The position numbers and the translations under genes are program-made. DNA of 62,251 bases from a virus. This document shows positions 1 through 8,604 of the stretch, piece after piece (the first letter of the stretch is position 1; every line of letters begins with the position of its first letter). The notes under the pieces were generated by a model, which was not told the DNA's origin, made no database searches, and worked only from the letters and a program-made list of their open reading frames with translations. The stretch covers positions 1 to 62,251 of the IMG/VR virus record IMGVR_UViG_3300035661_000066; one strand, 5' to 3'.

Positions 1-43
1 GCAGATCGTGTTTAACCTTAACGTGACGAACTTCGTCGCCTAA
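1..43 (+). CDS. Tail sheath protein, C-terminal end (partial)
   Basis: These are the last 13 codons of the sheath gene whose full copy is at 60675-62081; the stop codon is at 41-43. The fragment is present only because the circular genome was opened inside this gene. Confidence 0.9.
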   Translation, partial: QIVFNLNVTNFVA

Positions 44-213
44 CCAGGAGCTGAGCAATGGCCAGTAACCCGCTTATCGCCCAGGGCACCCTGAACCGGC
101 TGCGTGCGAGCGTCAACATCCCGGGGTTCCCCGCTTTGAACGTCACCGCCCCATATCTGGGCAAGGCCGGCATCTCGCTGGCCCTTGAAGGTGACATCAC
201 GACGCGCATCCCG
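1..213. repeat. Left copy of terminal redundancy
   Basis: Bases 1-213 match 62039-62251 except that position 127 is T and its partner 62165 is G. The repeat covers the last codons of the sheath gene and the first 52 codons of the tail tube gene. It shows that the sequence closes on itself, with a unique length of about 62,038 bp. It could be true headful redundancy of a circularly permuted genome or assembly overlap. It is unlikely to be a fixed direct terminal repeat because it begins and ends inside genes with no special sequence at its edges. Confidence 0.95.
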
Positions 214-504
214 ACTATGACCGGCATCGTGAACTCTGGTGAGCCCTACCAGATGGTGTCGGTGACGATCAACCTGCTTCGCACGCAGAACCTGTCGGCG
301 CTGTACAAGCAACAGATTGAGACCAACTCGGTCATCGGCGACTTCAACGTCATCCCCGATGCCTCGACGCTGCCGTCTTACTACATCAACAATGGGTCGA
401 TTTTGAGTATCCGTGAGCTGCCAATGGCCGGTGAAGACGCTGGCTACGTGGTTGTGCTGACTGGTTACTACAACATCAACTCCAGCCTGTGGAACCTTGC
501 CTAA
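58..504 (+). CDS. Tail tube protein
   Basis: This 148-residue protein directly follows the sheath gene, the usual place for the tube protein of contractile tails. It is small, beta-rich and soluble, with a conserved-looking start (MASNPLIAQGTLNRL). An AGGAG site at 46-50 precedes the ATG. It would polymerise on the baseplate hub to form the inner tube. The other copy of its 5' end (62096-62251) differs at codon 24, which is Phe here (TTC) and Val there (GTC). The assignment rests mainly on synteny and size. Confidence 0.75.
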   Translation: MASNPLIAQGTLNRLRASVNIPGFPALNVTAPYLGKAGISLALEGDITTRIPTMTGIVNSGEPYQMVSVTINLLRTQNLSALYKQQIETNSVIGDFNVIPDASTLPSYYINNGSILSIRELPMAGEDAGYVVVLTGYYNINSSLWNLA

Positions 505-506
505 CC

Positions 507-1088
507 ATGAAAATCAATAAGGCTTTGAATTTGGTCGTGGCCGTGCAGACAGAAGAGCAGGGCATGCTTTATGTCCACTCCACCCCCATTAGTCGGGAGG
601 TTTTCGAGGCGAACTTCATGCTCATCTCGAAGACCTTCGCGGCTCTGTACTCTGAAGGTTTGAATGTCGTAGCTGGCCCACGTGTGGCCATGCTGATGCT
701 CCGCAAGGTTGCAGAGGATCTCGGTATCTGGGAGATTGAGGGCACGCCGGGACCTGCTCAGAGCCTTGTTGACGAGATTCGCCGGCTGTCAAACGTGATC
801 ATGCCAGGTCCGGAAGGTTGGGTCACCATGCCGCTAGCTTCGGCCGTGGCGCGTGATCTGCTCCATCCGGATGACGTTTCCGAGATTGAGGGCATGATCG
901 CTTTTTTTACATGCGCCTCAGCGATGCACAGAAAATCCCAGGTACAGCCAATCCTCGACCAGGCTTGCCAACTGTGGAGCTCGCTACTGTCATTGCTGAA
1001 TGCTACGGAGTTCGCCAACTCATTGCCGATATCGATCGAGGGCGAGAGTTCTGGCGAGACGGTGAGCACCTCGTCAGTGCCATCCTAG
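507..1088 (+). CDS. Tail assembly chaperone, short form (lambda gpG-like)
   Basis: This 193-residue product lies between the tail tube and tape measure genes, where tail chaperones are found. ATG 507 follows the tube stop by two bases and is preferred over an upstream in-frame GTG at 489 that overlaps the tube gene. A T7 run at 902-908 falls in frame as T TTT TTT, so some ribosomes should slip back one base and make the longer fused form. The zero-frame product continues about 60 codons past the slip site. The short form is expected to coat the tape measure during tail assembly. Confidence 0.75.
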   Translation: MKINKALNLVVAVQTEEQGMLYVHSTPISREVFEANFMLISKTFAALYSEGLNVVAGPRVAMLMLRKVAEDLGIWEIEGTPGPAQSLVDEIRRLSNVIMPGPEGWVTMPLASAVARDLLHPDDVSEIEGMIAFFTCASAMHRKSQVQPILDQACQLWSSLLSLLNATEFANSLPISIEGESSGETVSTSSVPS

Positions 1089-1216
1089 ATTGGATCGCTG
1101 ACGAGGGCTTTGAGGAGTTCATGGGGCGGTATGACATGCAGTACCGCTCCGCCCATGAGTTCCGTCAGCGGTACCTGATCCAGACGCTGAAGGAGATACT
1201 AAGCCGGGGGTTATAA
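507..1216 (+). CDS. Tail assembly chaperone, -1 frameshift fusion (gpGT-like)
   Basis: The predicted product joins 507-908 in the first frame to 908-1216 in the -1 frame. The T-like part (from 911: MRLSDAQKI...) is acidic and helical, and it ends in TAA at 1214-1216, overlapping the tape measure ATG by one base. This part has no good ribosome site of its own; its first in-frame ATG (911) sits right at the slip site. Lambda G/GT and many other long-tailed phages use this arrangement. The frames and heptamer are seen in the sequence; the frameshift itself is inferred. Confidence 0.75.
902..908 (+). promoter_or_regulatory. Programmed -1 ribosomal frameshift slippery heptamer
   Basis: Seven consecutive T bases are read T TTT TTT relative to ATG 507, the ideal X XXY YYZ geometry with X=Y=Z=U. 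The -1 frame opens directly into the T-like reading frame that ends at 1216. I did not identify a convincing downstream pseudoknot by eye. Confidence 0.75.
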
Positions 1217-3126
1217 TGGCCGCAAAGAGCATCATCCAAATTGAGGTGGATGACAGTCAGTTTAAGAAGTTTCAAGATATCTTTCAAAAGCACCAGGACG
1301 CTGTCAAGAAGCTCCCGGGTCAGTGGGGCATGGTGGGCGGATCCGTCCAGGCAGCCATGTCCCCCTTCGCCAAGTTCTCCAAGCAGGTAGATGCCACCTC
1401 GGCATCGTTCAAGGCCGCCAAGACCAACACCGACAAGCTCGTGGTTGGTCTTAAGGCGGCTGACCGCACCGTCAGCAGCCTGGTGCGCGGCACCGCTAGC
1501 TTGGCGAAGAACATCTTCTCAGCTACTGAGTCGCTGCTCAAGTGGGCCTCCATCACGGGGGTTATCTCGGGGCTGGTGGGAGCTGGCGGCCTCTTCGGTA
1601 TTGAGCGCCTGGCTGGGGCCGCCGCTGCAGCGCGACGCGAGTCGCAGGGCTTTGGTGTTTCCAGTGGCCAGCTCAAGGCATTGCAGCTGAACTACGGCAA
1701 GGCTGTCGACGTAGAGGGTCTACTGGGCAAGATCAATGAGGCCAGGAACGACGTCACTAAACGGGCGGGCCTGTACGCCAACGGGATCACCGAGGCTGAC
1801 ATCGCCAAGAAGAACAATGCCGAGCTGCTGCGTCAGCTCATCCCCAACCTGCGCAAGCGCTATGAGCAGAACCCGGGCCAAGCAGCCAACGTCCCCTTCC
1901 TGACTGACTACGCGTCCATCGAAGAGCTGACCCGCCTGGGCAAGATGCGCAAGGAAGAGATTGAGGACATGCGCCGCCGTTCGATTCAGGACGAGAAGAC
2001 CCTGGCCATCGGTGACAACACGCAGCGACAGTGGCAGAACCTCTCCATCCAGTTGTCGCGCGCCGGCTTTGAGATTGAGAACGTCTTGGTCAAGAAGCTG
2101 GCCCCACTGGCTGGACCGATCAGCCACCTGTCAGATGCCGTGGCTAAGGCCATTGACACCCTGCTCGAAACCAAGACGGTGCACAAGTGGGTAGATGAGC
2201 TGGCTACCGGCATTGAGAAGTTGGCCAAGTACCTCAAGTCGGGGGACTTTGCCAAAGACTCGTCAGCGTTCCTCGAAGCCCTTGACCGAGCTGGTGGTGC
2301 CCTCTGGGGCTTTGCTGAGTCGGTTGGCAAGATGTTCGGTGGCAAGGAGAAAACCCTCAAGGCCAGCTCACTGGCTAAGATTGAGAGCATCCGTCAGAAT
2401 GACCCCAAGCTGGCCGGTGCCATCCAGTCCTTCCTGGAGAGCCCTAGCCGCCAGGCTACCAACGGCCAGTTGCTGCAGCGCTGGGTCGAGCTGCATCCGA
2501 ACCTGGTGCTGCGCACCGCCCAGCAGAAGATCCAGGCGCAGCGTGATATCTTGGCACGTTATGGCCTGACCAATGAGCTAGCGGGTGGACCTGGTGCCTT
2601 GAGCCCAGGTGCCGCTCCAGTCGCAGCTACCCAACCGCCACCCGCCCCGGCCAGAGCCTCGGTGCCGCCTGCACCTGCCAACAAGCGGGCAATCCAGGCG
2701 TATTTCTCTGAGCTGGAGCGCAAGCGTGGGTTGCCACGAGGGTTCCTCGACCACCTCTGGTATGCTGAGTCCAGCCGTGGAGCCAACATGCTGTCCCCAG
2801 CTGGCGCCAAGGGCCACTTCGGGTTCATGGACGCCACCGCTGCCCAGTACGGGCTCCGGGACCCTAATGACCTGCGTGCCTCAGCAGCCGCGGCCGCTCG
2901 CTACATGTCGGACCTGATGAAGCGCTTCCATGGGGACCTGGCACAGGCAGTGGGCGCCTACAACTGGCGCGAGGACCGAGTGCGCGCTGCCGTGGCGAAG
3001 TACGGCCCGCAGGGCTGGCTGTCGCATGCGCCGGCTGAGACCCAGCGCGAGGTCCGTGTTGTGCTGTCCCACACCCCTGGCTCAGACGTCATCGCAGCCA
3101 CGAACGCTGCAGGAGTAGCGCAATGA
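1216..3126 (+). CDS. Tape measure protein with C-terminal lytic transglycosylase domain
   Basis: This 636-residue protein follows the chaperones. Its N-terminal half is helical and Ala/Lys-rich, with a hydrophobic stretch near residues 100-140 typical of tape measures. After a Pro/Ala-rich linker (about 455-488), residues 490-600 form an SLT/goose-lysozyme-like domain with YAES (catalytic Glu518) and downstream SPAGAKGHFGFM. It would set tail length and cut peptidoglycan during DNA entry. At about 1.5 angstrom per residue the tail would be near 0.1 micrometre. The start overlaps the upstream stop (TAATG), suggesting translational coupling. Confidence 0.85.
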   Translation: MAAKSIIQIEVDDSQFKKFQDIFQKHQDAVKKLPGQWGMVGGSVQAAMSPFAKFSKQVDATSASFKAAKTNTDKLVVGLKAADRTVSSLVRGTASLAKNIFSATESLLKWASITGVISGLVGAGGLFGIERLAGAAAAARRESQGFGVSSGQLKALQLNYGKAVDVEGLLGKINEARNDVTKRAGLYANGITEADIAKKNNAELLRQLIPNLRKRYEQNPGQAANVPFLTDYASIEELTRLGKMRKEEIEDMRRRSIQDEKTLAIGDNTQRQWQNLSIQLSRAGFEIENVLVKKLAPLAGPISHLSDAVAKAIDTLLETKTVHKWVDELATGIEKLAKYLKSGDFAKDSSAFLEALDRAGGALWGFAESVGKMFGGKEKTLKASSLAKIESIRQNDPKLAGAIQSFLESPSRQATNGQLLQRWVELHPNLVLRTAQQKIQAQRDILARYGLTNELAGGPGALSPGAAPVAATQPPPAPARASVPPAPANKRAIQAYFSELERKRGLPRGFLDHLWYAESSRGANMLSPAGAKGHFGFMDATAAQYGLRDPNDLRASAAAAARYMSDLMKRFHGDLAQAVGAYNWREDRVRAAVAKYGPQGWLSHAPAETQREVRVVLSHTPGSDVIAATNAAGVAQ

Positions 3127-3863
3127 GTAGCTTCTTGAGAATTGGGTATCAGCTTGGCTTTGAGCTGTCCCCCATCATCCTGACCAACGGGGTGGCTGAC
3201 TTGGTGCCGGGTCAGATGCTCCCCATTGTAGCCTTGACCGAGGCCTCCAACTTCGTGGGTGGCTTGCTTAGCGGCAACATCACGCTGTCAAACCCCGACG
3301 ATTACTTCGCCCACTTTGTACCGGCGCCGGGGGCCAGCCTGATGAGCAACCAGATTGGCCAGTACCCGTTTGCTAACCAGACCGTGGCAGCCAACGCAAT
3401 CATCGCCCAACCGCTGCCGGTCTCCATGCTGATGCACATCCCGGTTAACCGGTCAGGCGGGTACCTGTCGAAGTTTCTGACCATGTCAGCCCTGAAGAAA
3501 ACTCTGGACCTGCATGTGGCACGTGGCGGCACCTTCACGGTCGTCACCCCCACCTACATCTACACCAACTGTGTGCTGCTTGGCTTGCGCGACGCCACCA
3601 GCGGGGACTCGAAGCAGCGCCAGCAGACCTGGCAGTGGGACTTCGAGCAGCCGCTGCTTACCCAGGTGGCTGCCACCAACGCGCTCAACTCCCTAATGTC
3701 GAAGCTGGCCAGTGGGCTGCCTACCGGATCCACACCGACTTGGTCTGGTCCGTCGTCGCTGATTGGCGCGTCTCAAGGGGGTGTCTCCTCGGTAGTGGGA
3801 CCCATGGCTGGCACCACAGGCTCGCTGGCTGGCGTACCAGCCGGGTTGGGAACAGGAGGCTAA
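3123..3863 (+). CDS. Tail/baseplate protein after the tape measure (initiator or hub adaptor)
   Basis: This 246-residue protein overlaps the tape measure stop by 4 bases (ATGA). It is beta-rich with a low-complexity Gly/Ser/Thr tail after about residue 195. It lies between the tape measure and the plug and hub genes, where XkdP-like or LysM-carrying hub adaptors are often encoded, but I see no clear LysM motif. A structural baseplate role is inferred from position; the family was not recognised. Confidence 0.5.
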   Translation: MSSFLRIGYQLGFELSPIILTNGVADLVPGQMLPIVALTEASNFVGGLLSGNITLSNPDDYFAHFVPAPGASLMSNQIGQYPFANQTVAANAIIAQPLPVSMLMHIPVNRSGGYLSKFLTMSALKKTLDLHVARGGTFTVVTPTYIYTNCVLLGLRDATSGDSKQRQQTWQWDFEQPLLTQVAATNALNSLMSKLASGLPTGSTPTWSGPSSLIGASQGGVSSVVGPMAGTTGSLAGVPAGLGTGG

Positions 3864-3865
3864 CC

Positions 3866-4135
3866 ATGACAACCTACATCGACTTCGCGCCCTCGACGAC
3901 GTCAAATTTCCAGTTTAATGCTACGCTTGATGGCCAGACCTACACGGTTACCGTGACCTGGAACGTCTTTGGGGCAAGATACTACGTCAACATCACGCAG
4001 GTGGATGGCACCCTGGTGCTAGCCATTCCGTTGATTGAGAGCCCCGACAGCTACGACATCTCCATGGTGGCTGGGTACTTTGCCAGCACGCTCGTCTATC
4101 GTGAGTCCACTGGCCAGTTCGAGGTCAACCCATGA
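3866..4135 (+). CDS. Baseplate plug-like protein
   Basis: This 89-residue all-beta protein (MTTYIDFAPSTTSNFQFN...) has the size, position and sequence feel of the baseplate plug domain family described in cyanophage Pam3 (gp18). GGAGG lies 7-8 bases upstream of ATG 3866. It overlaps the next gene by 4 bases. It likely closes the hub channel before ejection. The family call is from memory of its pattern. Confidence 0.55.
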   Translation: MTTYIDFAPSTTSNFQFNATLDGQTYTVTVTWNVFGARYYVNITQVDGTLVLAIPLIESPDSYDISMVAGYFASTLVYRESTGQFEVNP

Positions 4136-5100
4136 GGTACTACGAGATTGTTATCACCAGCCCTGCTGGTACCAGTAACCAACCGGCGGTGACCAAGCGC
4201 TTCAGCAGCCTGAACCCAGACGGGACGACCAACCTGGGGGCGCTGCAGATCGAGTTTGACTTCCCGGTCTGGGCCATGGCAGAACCTGCAGGAACAGCCT
4301 TCCTGCGCGTCTGGGGCATCAGCATCGTAGATATCTCGCAAGCCAGAAACTACAACGGCAGCAAGATCCAGGTGTACGCCGGGATGGCTGCTGGGCTCCC
4401 CCTAGCCAACCCCGCCTACCGTGGGTTGATCATGGAGGGAACGGTTCAGCAGGCCTTCGGCAACTGGCAGGAGACCAATCAGTGCCTGGACTTCGTCATC
4501 CAGCCATACGTCGGTGCCCAAGACGCGCCGGCCAACATCGTGCTGGACTGGAAGGCCGGTACCCAGCTAGCTGCGGCGCTGGCCCAGACCTTGACCGCCG
4601 CCTTCCCAGGTTACCAGGCGCCAGTAATCAACATCAGCCCGAACCTGGTGCTTCCAGCTGATGAGGTGGCGTACTTCCAGACGGCTACCCAGCTGGCTCA
4701 GTACCTGAAGCAGGTCACCCAAGCCTTGATCCAGGGGAACTACCCCGGTGTAGACATGGTGATACGCAACAACCAAGTGGTCGTCTACGACGGCACCAGC
4801 CGGGGCAAGCCCCAGCAGCTAAAGTTTATCGACCTGATTGGCCAGCCCACCTGGCTGGATTTTGGCACCATCCAGTTCAAATGCGCGGTCAGGGCCGACC
4901 TGAACGTGAACGACTACGTGACGATGCCCCCATCCCCCATCGTGGTCACGGCGCAGACCTACTCGCAGTACAAGAACCAGGCTACCTTCAGGAGCACCTT
5001 CCAGGTGATCCGGGTGCGCCACGTGGGAAACTACCGCCAGCGTGATGCCTCTGCCTGGGTGACCATCTTCGACGCTGTCCAACTACCAGAGGGGTCGTGA
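4132..5100 (+). CDS. Baseplate hub protein (T4 gp27 / P2 gpD-like)
   Basis: This 322-residue protein sits between the plug and spike genes. Its N-terminal part includes a segment like phage late-control D proteins (GTAFLRVWGISIVDISQARNY region, residues 54-75), followed by a central domain and a C-terminal beta domain. It would form the trimeric hub joining the spike to the tube. The assignment combines order and length with weak motif similarity. Confidence 0.6.
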   Translation: MRYYEIVITSPAGTSNQPAVTKRFSSLNPDGTTNLGALQIEFDFPVWAMAEPAGTAFLRVWGISIVDISQARNYNGSKIQVYAGMAAGLPLANPAYRGLIMEGTVQQAFGNWQETNQCLDFVIQPYVGAQDAPANIVLDWKAGTQLAAALAQTLTAAFPGYQAPVINISPNLVLPADEVAYFQTATQLAQYLKQVTQALIQGNYPGVDMVIRNNQVVVYDGTSRGKPQQLKFIDLIGQPTWLDFGTIQFKCAVRADLNVNDYVTMPPSPIVVTAQTYSQYKNQATFRSTFQVIRVRHVGNYRQRDASAWVTIFDAVQLPEGS

Positions 5101-5104
5101 TATA

Positions 5105-5854
5105 ATGAGCAACAGTCAAAAAACCCCCTTCCAGCGGTCAATTAACGCAGTAGCTGAGAAGCGGGTAGGCGACGCTATCCAGCAACGCGGTAAGGGTTTG
5201 CCCTGCTCTGTGGTAAGCGTAGCCGGTGCTATTGTGACAGTGAAGTTTGAGGTCCAAAGCGGTTTCACCCTGCCACAAGTGACGATCCCCCTCTTCGGCC
5301 CGGAGTACATTCGCTACCCCATACAGGTCGGAGATAAGGGCGTGGTGGTCCCACTCGATGCACGCCTCGGGGGGATCAGTGGCCTGGGTGGAACCGTGGC
5401 GGATCTAACCGTGCCCTCCAATCTCGGGGCGTTAGTGTTCCTGCCGATTGGCAACGCCCTCTGGTCCAGCGTCGACCAGAACTCAGTCACCATCTACGGC
5501 CCCAATGGCGTAGTAATGCGTGACACGGGGTCGAATAGCGTGATCACGCTGACCCCGACTAGCATCAGCATGGTGAGTCCGACGCAGATCAAGGCTACTT
5601 GCGGGGGTTGCACGTTCACGCTCAATAGCTCGGGGGCGTATACCCTGTCAGGCTCAGCCTCAGGGGCTATCTCAGCACCGTCTCTGTCGTTGACTGATGG
5701 GTCGCATAACACAGGCCCCACTGTGATGGCAACGGCTTGGCAGGCGCTGGTCAACTGGGCCAACTCGCACCAGCACACCGCGCAAGGCGCCACGGCAGTG
5801 ACCACCACGCCTAATACCCCATTCACCGGCGGTAGCATCGCCCCGAGCAACTAA
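5105..5854 (+). CDS. Baseplate central spike protein (gpV / Gp138-like)
   Basis: This 249-residue protein has an N-terminal OB-like region (about 35-115) of the Gp138/gpV type, then Ser/Thr/Gly-rich beta-helical repeats (about 125-195), and a tip region with HQH near residue 223 (NSHQHTAQG). Spike tips such as P2 gpV bind iron through an HxH motif. It is the membrane-piercing tip of the contractile tail. ATG 5105 follows the hub stop by four bases; the ribosome site is poor, so translation may be coupled. Confidence 0.75.
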   Translation: MSNSQKTPFQRSINAVAEKRVGDAIQQRGKGLPCSVVSVAGAIVTVKFEVQSGFTLPQVTIPLFGPEYIRYPIQVGDKGVVVPLDARLGGISGLGGTVADLTVPSNLGALVFLPIGNALWSSVDQNSVTIYGPNGVVMRDTGSNSVITLTPTSISMVSPTQIKATCGGCTFTLNSSGAYTLSGSASGAISAPSLSLTDGSHNTGPTVMATAWQALVNWANSHQHTAQGATAVTTTPNTPFTGGSIAPSN

Positions 5855-5864
5855 GGAGAAACCC

Positions 5865-6209
5865 TTGAGGACCTATGGACGGACCTACGACAGCAACGGG
5901 AACCCCAAGTGGGTGGTGGTGCAGACTGACAGCACAGGTAGCGACGACTACGTTTGGCTGACGACGCTGTGTCAGAACCTGAAATTGAACCTGGGGGAGA
6001 GCCCGTTCTATGCCGACCGAGGTATCCCGGCGCAGCGGGCGGTCATTGAGCAGGTGTTTCCTGACTATTACGTCAACCTGAATCAGCAGTACTTCGCCAG
6101 CTACTTCGCCAGCTTGTCTATTGCCAAGCAGGCGAGCTCAACCCCGACCTACAACATCAACGCGGTGCTGAACAACGGCACTAAACTTCAGACAACGGTG
6201 GCCGTATGA
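5865..6209 (+). CDS. Baseplate wedge protein (gp25-like), TTG start
   Basis: This 114-residue protein lies between the spike and baseplate J genes, the standard place for gp25/GpW-like wedges. The motif LGESPFYADRGIPAQ (about 45-60) matches the conserved core of this lysozyme-fold family. The start is TTG 5865, chosen because AAGGAG (5853-5858) is correctly spaced and no in-frame ATG exists before the conserved region. It overlaps the J gene by 4 bases. Confidence 0.7.
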   Translation: MRTYGRTYDSNGNPKWVVVQTDSTGSDDYVWLTTLCQNLKLNLGESPFYADRGIPAQRAVIEQVFPDYYVNLNQQYFASYFASLSIAKQASSTPTYNINAVLNNGTKLQTTVAV

Positions 6210-7627
6210 CGACAAATACTCTGCCTACGGTGGTGACGAGCGCGGGTCTTCAGCCTCAGAACCCCAATGACTTGCTGGCCCAGCTGCTGAGCTACGTGGC
6301 AGCTACCAACCCAGGTTACACAGCTAACCTGCCGGGCTCCTTGATTGAGGACATCTCCAGCACGGACGTTGGGGCAATGGTGCTGATTGATTCTGCTCGA
6401 GTGGAGGCCGTGAACTCCCTCACCCCGTACGGGGCAAACAACTTCCTGCTGACCCAGCTGGGCAACATGTATGGAGTAGCTCAGGGGCAGACCACCAATA
6501 CCAGCGCTTATGTGGTTTTCACCGGCACCCCAGGCTTTCCCATCAATCCCGGCTTCATCGTGGCTGATAGCGGCCACCAGTACGTTGTGCAGACAGGCGG
6601 CATTGTAGGCGCCAGCGGTACCTCGGCGCCGATCTACGTGGTCGCCAACCAGACAGGTAGCTGGGCGGTACCGCCAAACACGATTACCACGGTCGTAACG
6701 TCGGTCCCCTCGACCATCACGCTCAAGGTGACCAACACCACCGCAGGTACGCCGTCGGCAGCTGCTCAGACCGTGGCGCAGTATCGTGCGCAGGTAATCC
6801 AGGCTGGCCAAGCTTCGGCCACCGGCATGCCGACGTTCCTGAAGACTCAGCTGCTTGGGGTGGCTGGGGTGCAGCCGAACCTGGTAGCTGTACGCCAGGT
6901 AGGCAGCAACTGGCAGGTGATCTGCGGTGGCGGTGACCCCTACCAAACAGCCTACGCGATTTACAAGGGGCTGTTTAACATCAACAACCTCCAAGGCTCG
7001 GCTCTGGCTGTTAGCGGCATCACCAACGCCAACCCCGGGGTGGTCACCACCAACCTGGCCCACGGGCTGGCGACGGGGCAGGTCATCACATTGTCAGGCG
7101 TGGTGGGAATGACCCAAATCAATGGTCAGGCACTGACGATCACGGTAACGTCCCCAACCACCTTCTCGACCGGGATTAATACCACGAGCTATGACACCTA
7201 CACCAGCGGGGGTCAGCTGTCGCCCCACCCACGTACCGTTACGGTAACCATCAACGACTTCCCCGACGCTTACCAGATCCCGTTTGTCAACCCGCCCCAG
7301 CAGCAGGTGGGGATGGTGGCAACGTGGAATACCACCCAGACGAACCTGGTGCTTAACTCTACGGTGCAGCAGCTGGCCACGCCGCCGATGATTAGCTACC
7401 TGAACAGCCTGTCGCCAGGGTACCCCATCAACATCCTGGATCTGCAAAGCATCTTCCAGGCTGCTGTGACCTCGGTGATCCCAGCCCAATACCTGTCGAA
7501 GCTGACCTTCTTGGTCACCATCAACGGGGTGGTGGTGAACCCGACGGCGGGTACTCAGCTGATCTACGGCGACCCCGAGTCCTACTTCTACGCGTCACCG
7601 ACTAGCATCTCGGTTATTAGGGGGTAA
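6206..7627 (+). CDS. Baseplate J-like protein with inserted FCCH-like beta module
   Basis: This 473-residue baseplate wedge protein shows the typical J start (LLAQLLSYVAATNPGYTAN, GSLIEDISSTDVGAM) and conserved TPYGANNFLLTQLGNMYGV. Residues of about 270-335 are an insertion (GVVTTNLAHGLATGQVITL ... TYTSGG) resembling the E1-FCCH-like module found in many phage virion proteins. Similar insertions occur in the sheath and two other virion proteins of this phage. It would link inner wedges to the tail fibre attachment ring. Confidence 0.85.
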   Translation: MTTNTLPTVVTSAGLQPQNPNDLLAQLLSYVAATNPGYTANLPGSLIEDISSTDVGAMVLIDSARVEAVNSLTPYGANNFLLTQLGNMYGVAQGQTTNTSAYVVFTGTPGFPINPGFIVADSGHQYVVQTGGIVGASGTSAPIYVVANQTGSWAVPPNTITTVVTSVPSTITLKVTNTTAGTPSAAAQTVAQYRAQVIQAGQASATGMPTFLKTQLLGVAGVQPNLVAVRQVGSNWQVICGGGDPYQTAYAIYKGLFNINNLQGSALAVSGITNANPGVVTTNLAHGLATGQVITLSGVVGMTQINGQALTITVTSPTTFSTGINTTSYDTYTSGGQLSPHPRTVTVTINDFPDAYQIPFVNPPQQQVGMVATWNTTQTNLVLNSTVQQLATPPMISYLNSLSPGYPINILDLQSIFQAAVTSVIPAQYLSKLTFLVTINGVVVNPTAGTQLIYGDPESYFYASPTSISVIRG

Positions 7628-7630
7628 GCC

Positions 7631-8383
7631 ATGACCAAGCCGATCCCAGTGCCGATCAACACCATCACGGGCCCAACCACCGTTACGACCACGATCCCAT
7701 CGTACCTGTACCAGCAGTACAGTGATGACCAGGACCTGCAGGCCTTTGTAAGCAGCTACAACACCATGACCCAGCAGTATGTTTCCTGGTTCAACAGCAC
7801 CCTGCTACCGGTCTACACGGACGCCAGCATCACGGGAGGTCTGCTTGACTGGGTGGCGCTGGGGCTGTATGGCTTCACCAGGCCCATCCTGCCCTCTGGG
7901 CTGCCAACCACACGAGGGGCCTACGATACCTGGGCCTACAACACGGTAGCTTACAACCAGTTTAGTGTGTTGCCCGCCTCGTCGTACTACGTTACCAACG
8001 ACGACATCTTCAAGCGCGTGCTGACGTGGCACCTGTACAAGGGGGACGGCAAGCAGTTCAGCATCAAGTGGTTGAAGCGGCGGATCATCCGGTTCCTGAC
8101 TGGCACCAATGGGGCGGGCGGCGTGAATGACAACACCTACCAGGTCAGCGTCTCGTTCTCTGGTAGCCAGGTGAACATCACCATCCGGAACAGCATCCAC
8201 GTCATCACCGGCGGGGCCATTTATGGGGTCTTTGCATATGGATCCGTGGGGTATAATGTAGTCAGAGCCAAGACCGTCAACGCGGCCCCACTGACCAACT
8301 CGGCGGTGCTCCAGGCAGCCATCAATTCTGGTGTCCTCGAGCTACCCTTCCAGTACACCTACACGGTGAGTATTCTCAACTAG
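7631..8383 (+). CDS. Baseplate/tail protein (gpI-like position)
   Basis: This 250-residue protein directly follows baseplate J, where P2 gpI or its functional analogues lie. It has an aromatic-rich N-terminal half (YLYQQYSDDQDLQAFVSSYN) and a basic segment KWLKRRIIRFLTG near residue 143. It is probably a wedge component or fibre-docking protein. The family was not firmly recognised. Confidence 0.55.
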   Translation: MTKPIPVPINTITGPTTVTTTIPSYLYQQYSDDQDLQAFVSSYNTMTQQYVSWFNSTLLPVYTDASITGGLLDWVALGLYGFTRPILPSGLPTTRGAYDTWAYNTVAYNQFSVLPASSYYVTNDDIFKRVLTWHLYKGDGKQFSIKWLKRRIIRFLTGTNGAGGVNDNTYQVSVSFSGSQVNITIRNSIHVITGGAIYGVFAYGSVGYNVVRAKTVNAAPLTNSAVLQAAINSGVLELPFQYTYTVSILN

Positions 8384-8392
8384 GAGTGGACA

Positions 8393-8599
8393 ATGCCTGT
8401 CAAAAGTGAGAAGCAGCGCAGATTCTTCGAGGCTGTAAAGCACAATCCTGAATTTGCTGGGAAAGCCGGTGTCCCGCAGCACGTCGCCGAGGAGTTCCTC
8501 GGCAAGAGTGATGAGGATCCGGTGAAGGCATATATGGACGCAGTAAAAAGTGGCGACAGCCAGCGTATGGCTGAACTTCAACATCAATTCCGGAACTGA
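8393..8599 (+). CDS. Small conserved phage protein of unknown function
   Basis: This 68-residue basic protein opens with SEKQRRFFEAVKHNPEFAGK and contains VPQHVAEEFL, a pattern shared by many small phage proteins near head or tail genes. AGGAG at 8384-8388 precedes its ATG. It lies between the last baseplate gene and the tail fibre. Its function is unknown. Confidence 0.65.
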   Translation: MPVKSEKQRRFFEAVKHNPEFAGKAGVPQHVAEEFLGKSDEDPVKAYMDAVKSGDSQRMAELQHQFRN

Positions 8600-8604
8600 C
8601 CACC

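Noticed and set aside
6188-7063. 291-codon minus-strand frame opposite baseplate J
   Set aside because: Antisense to a clear baseplate J gene; composition typical of a shadow.
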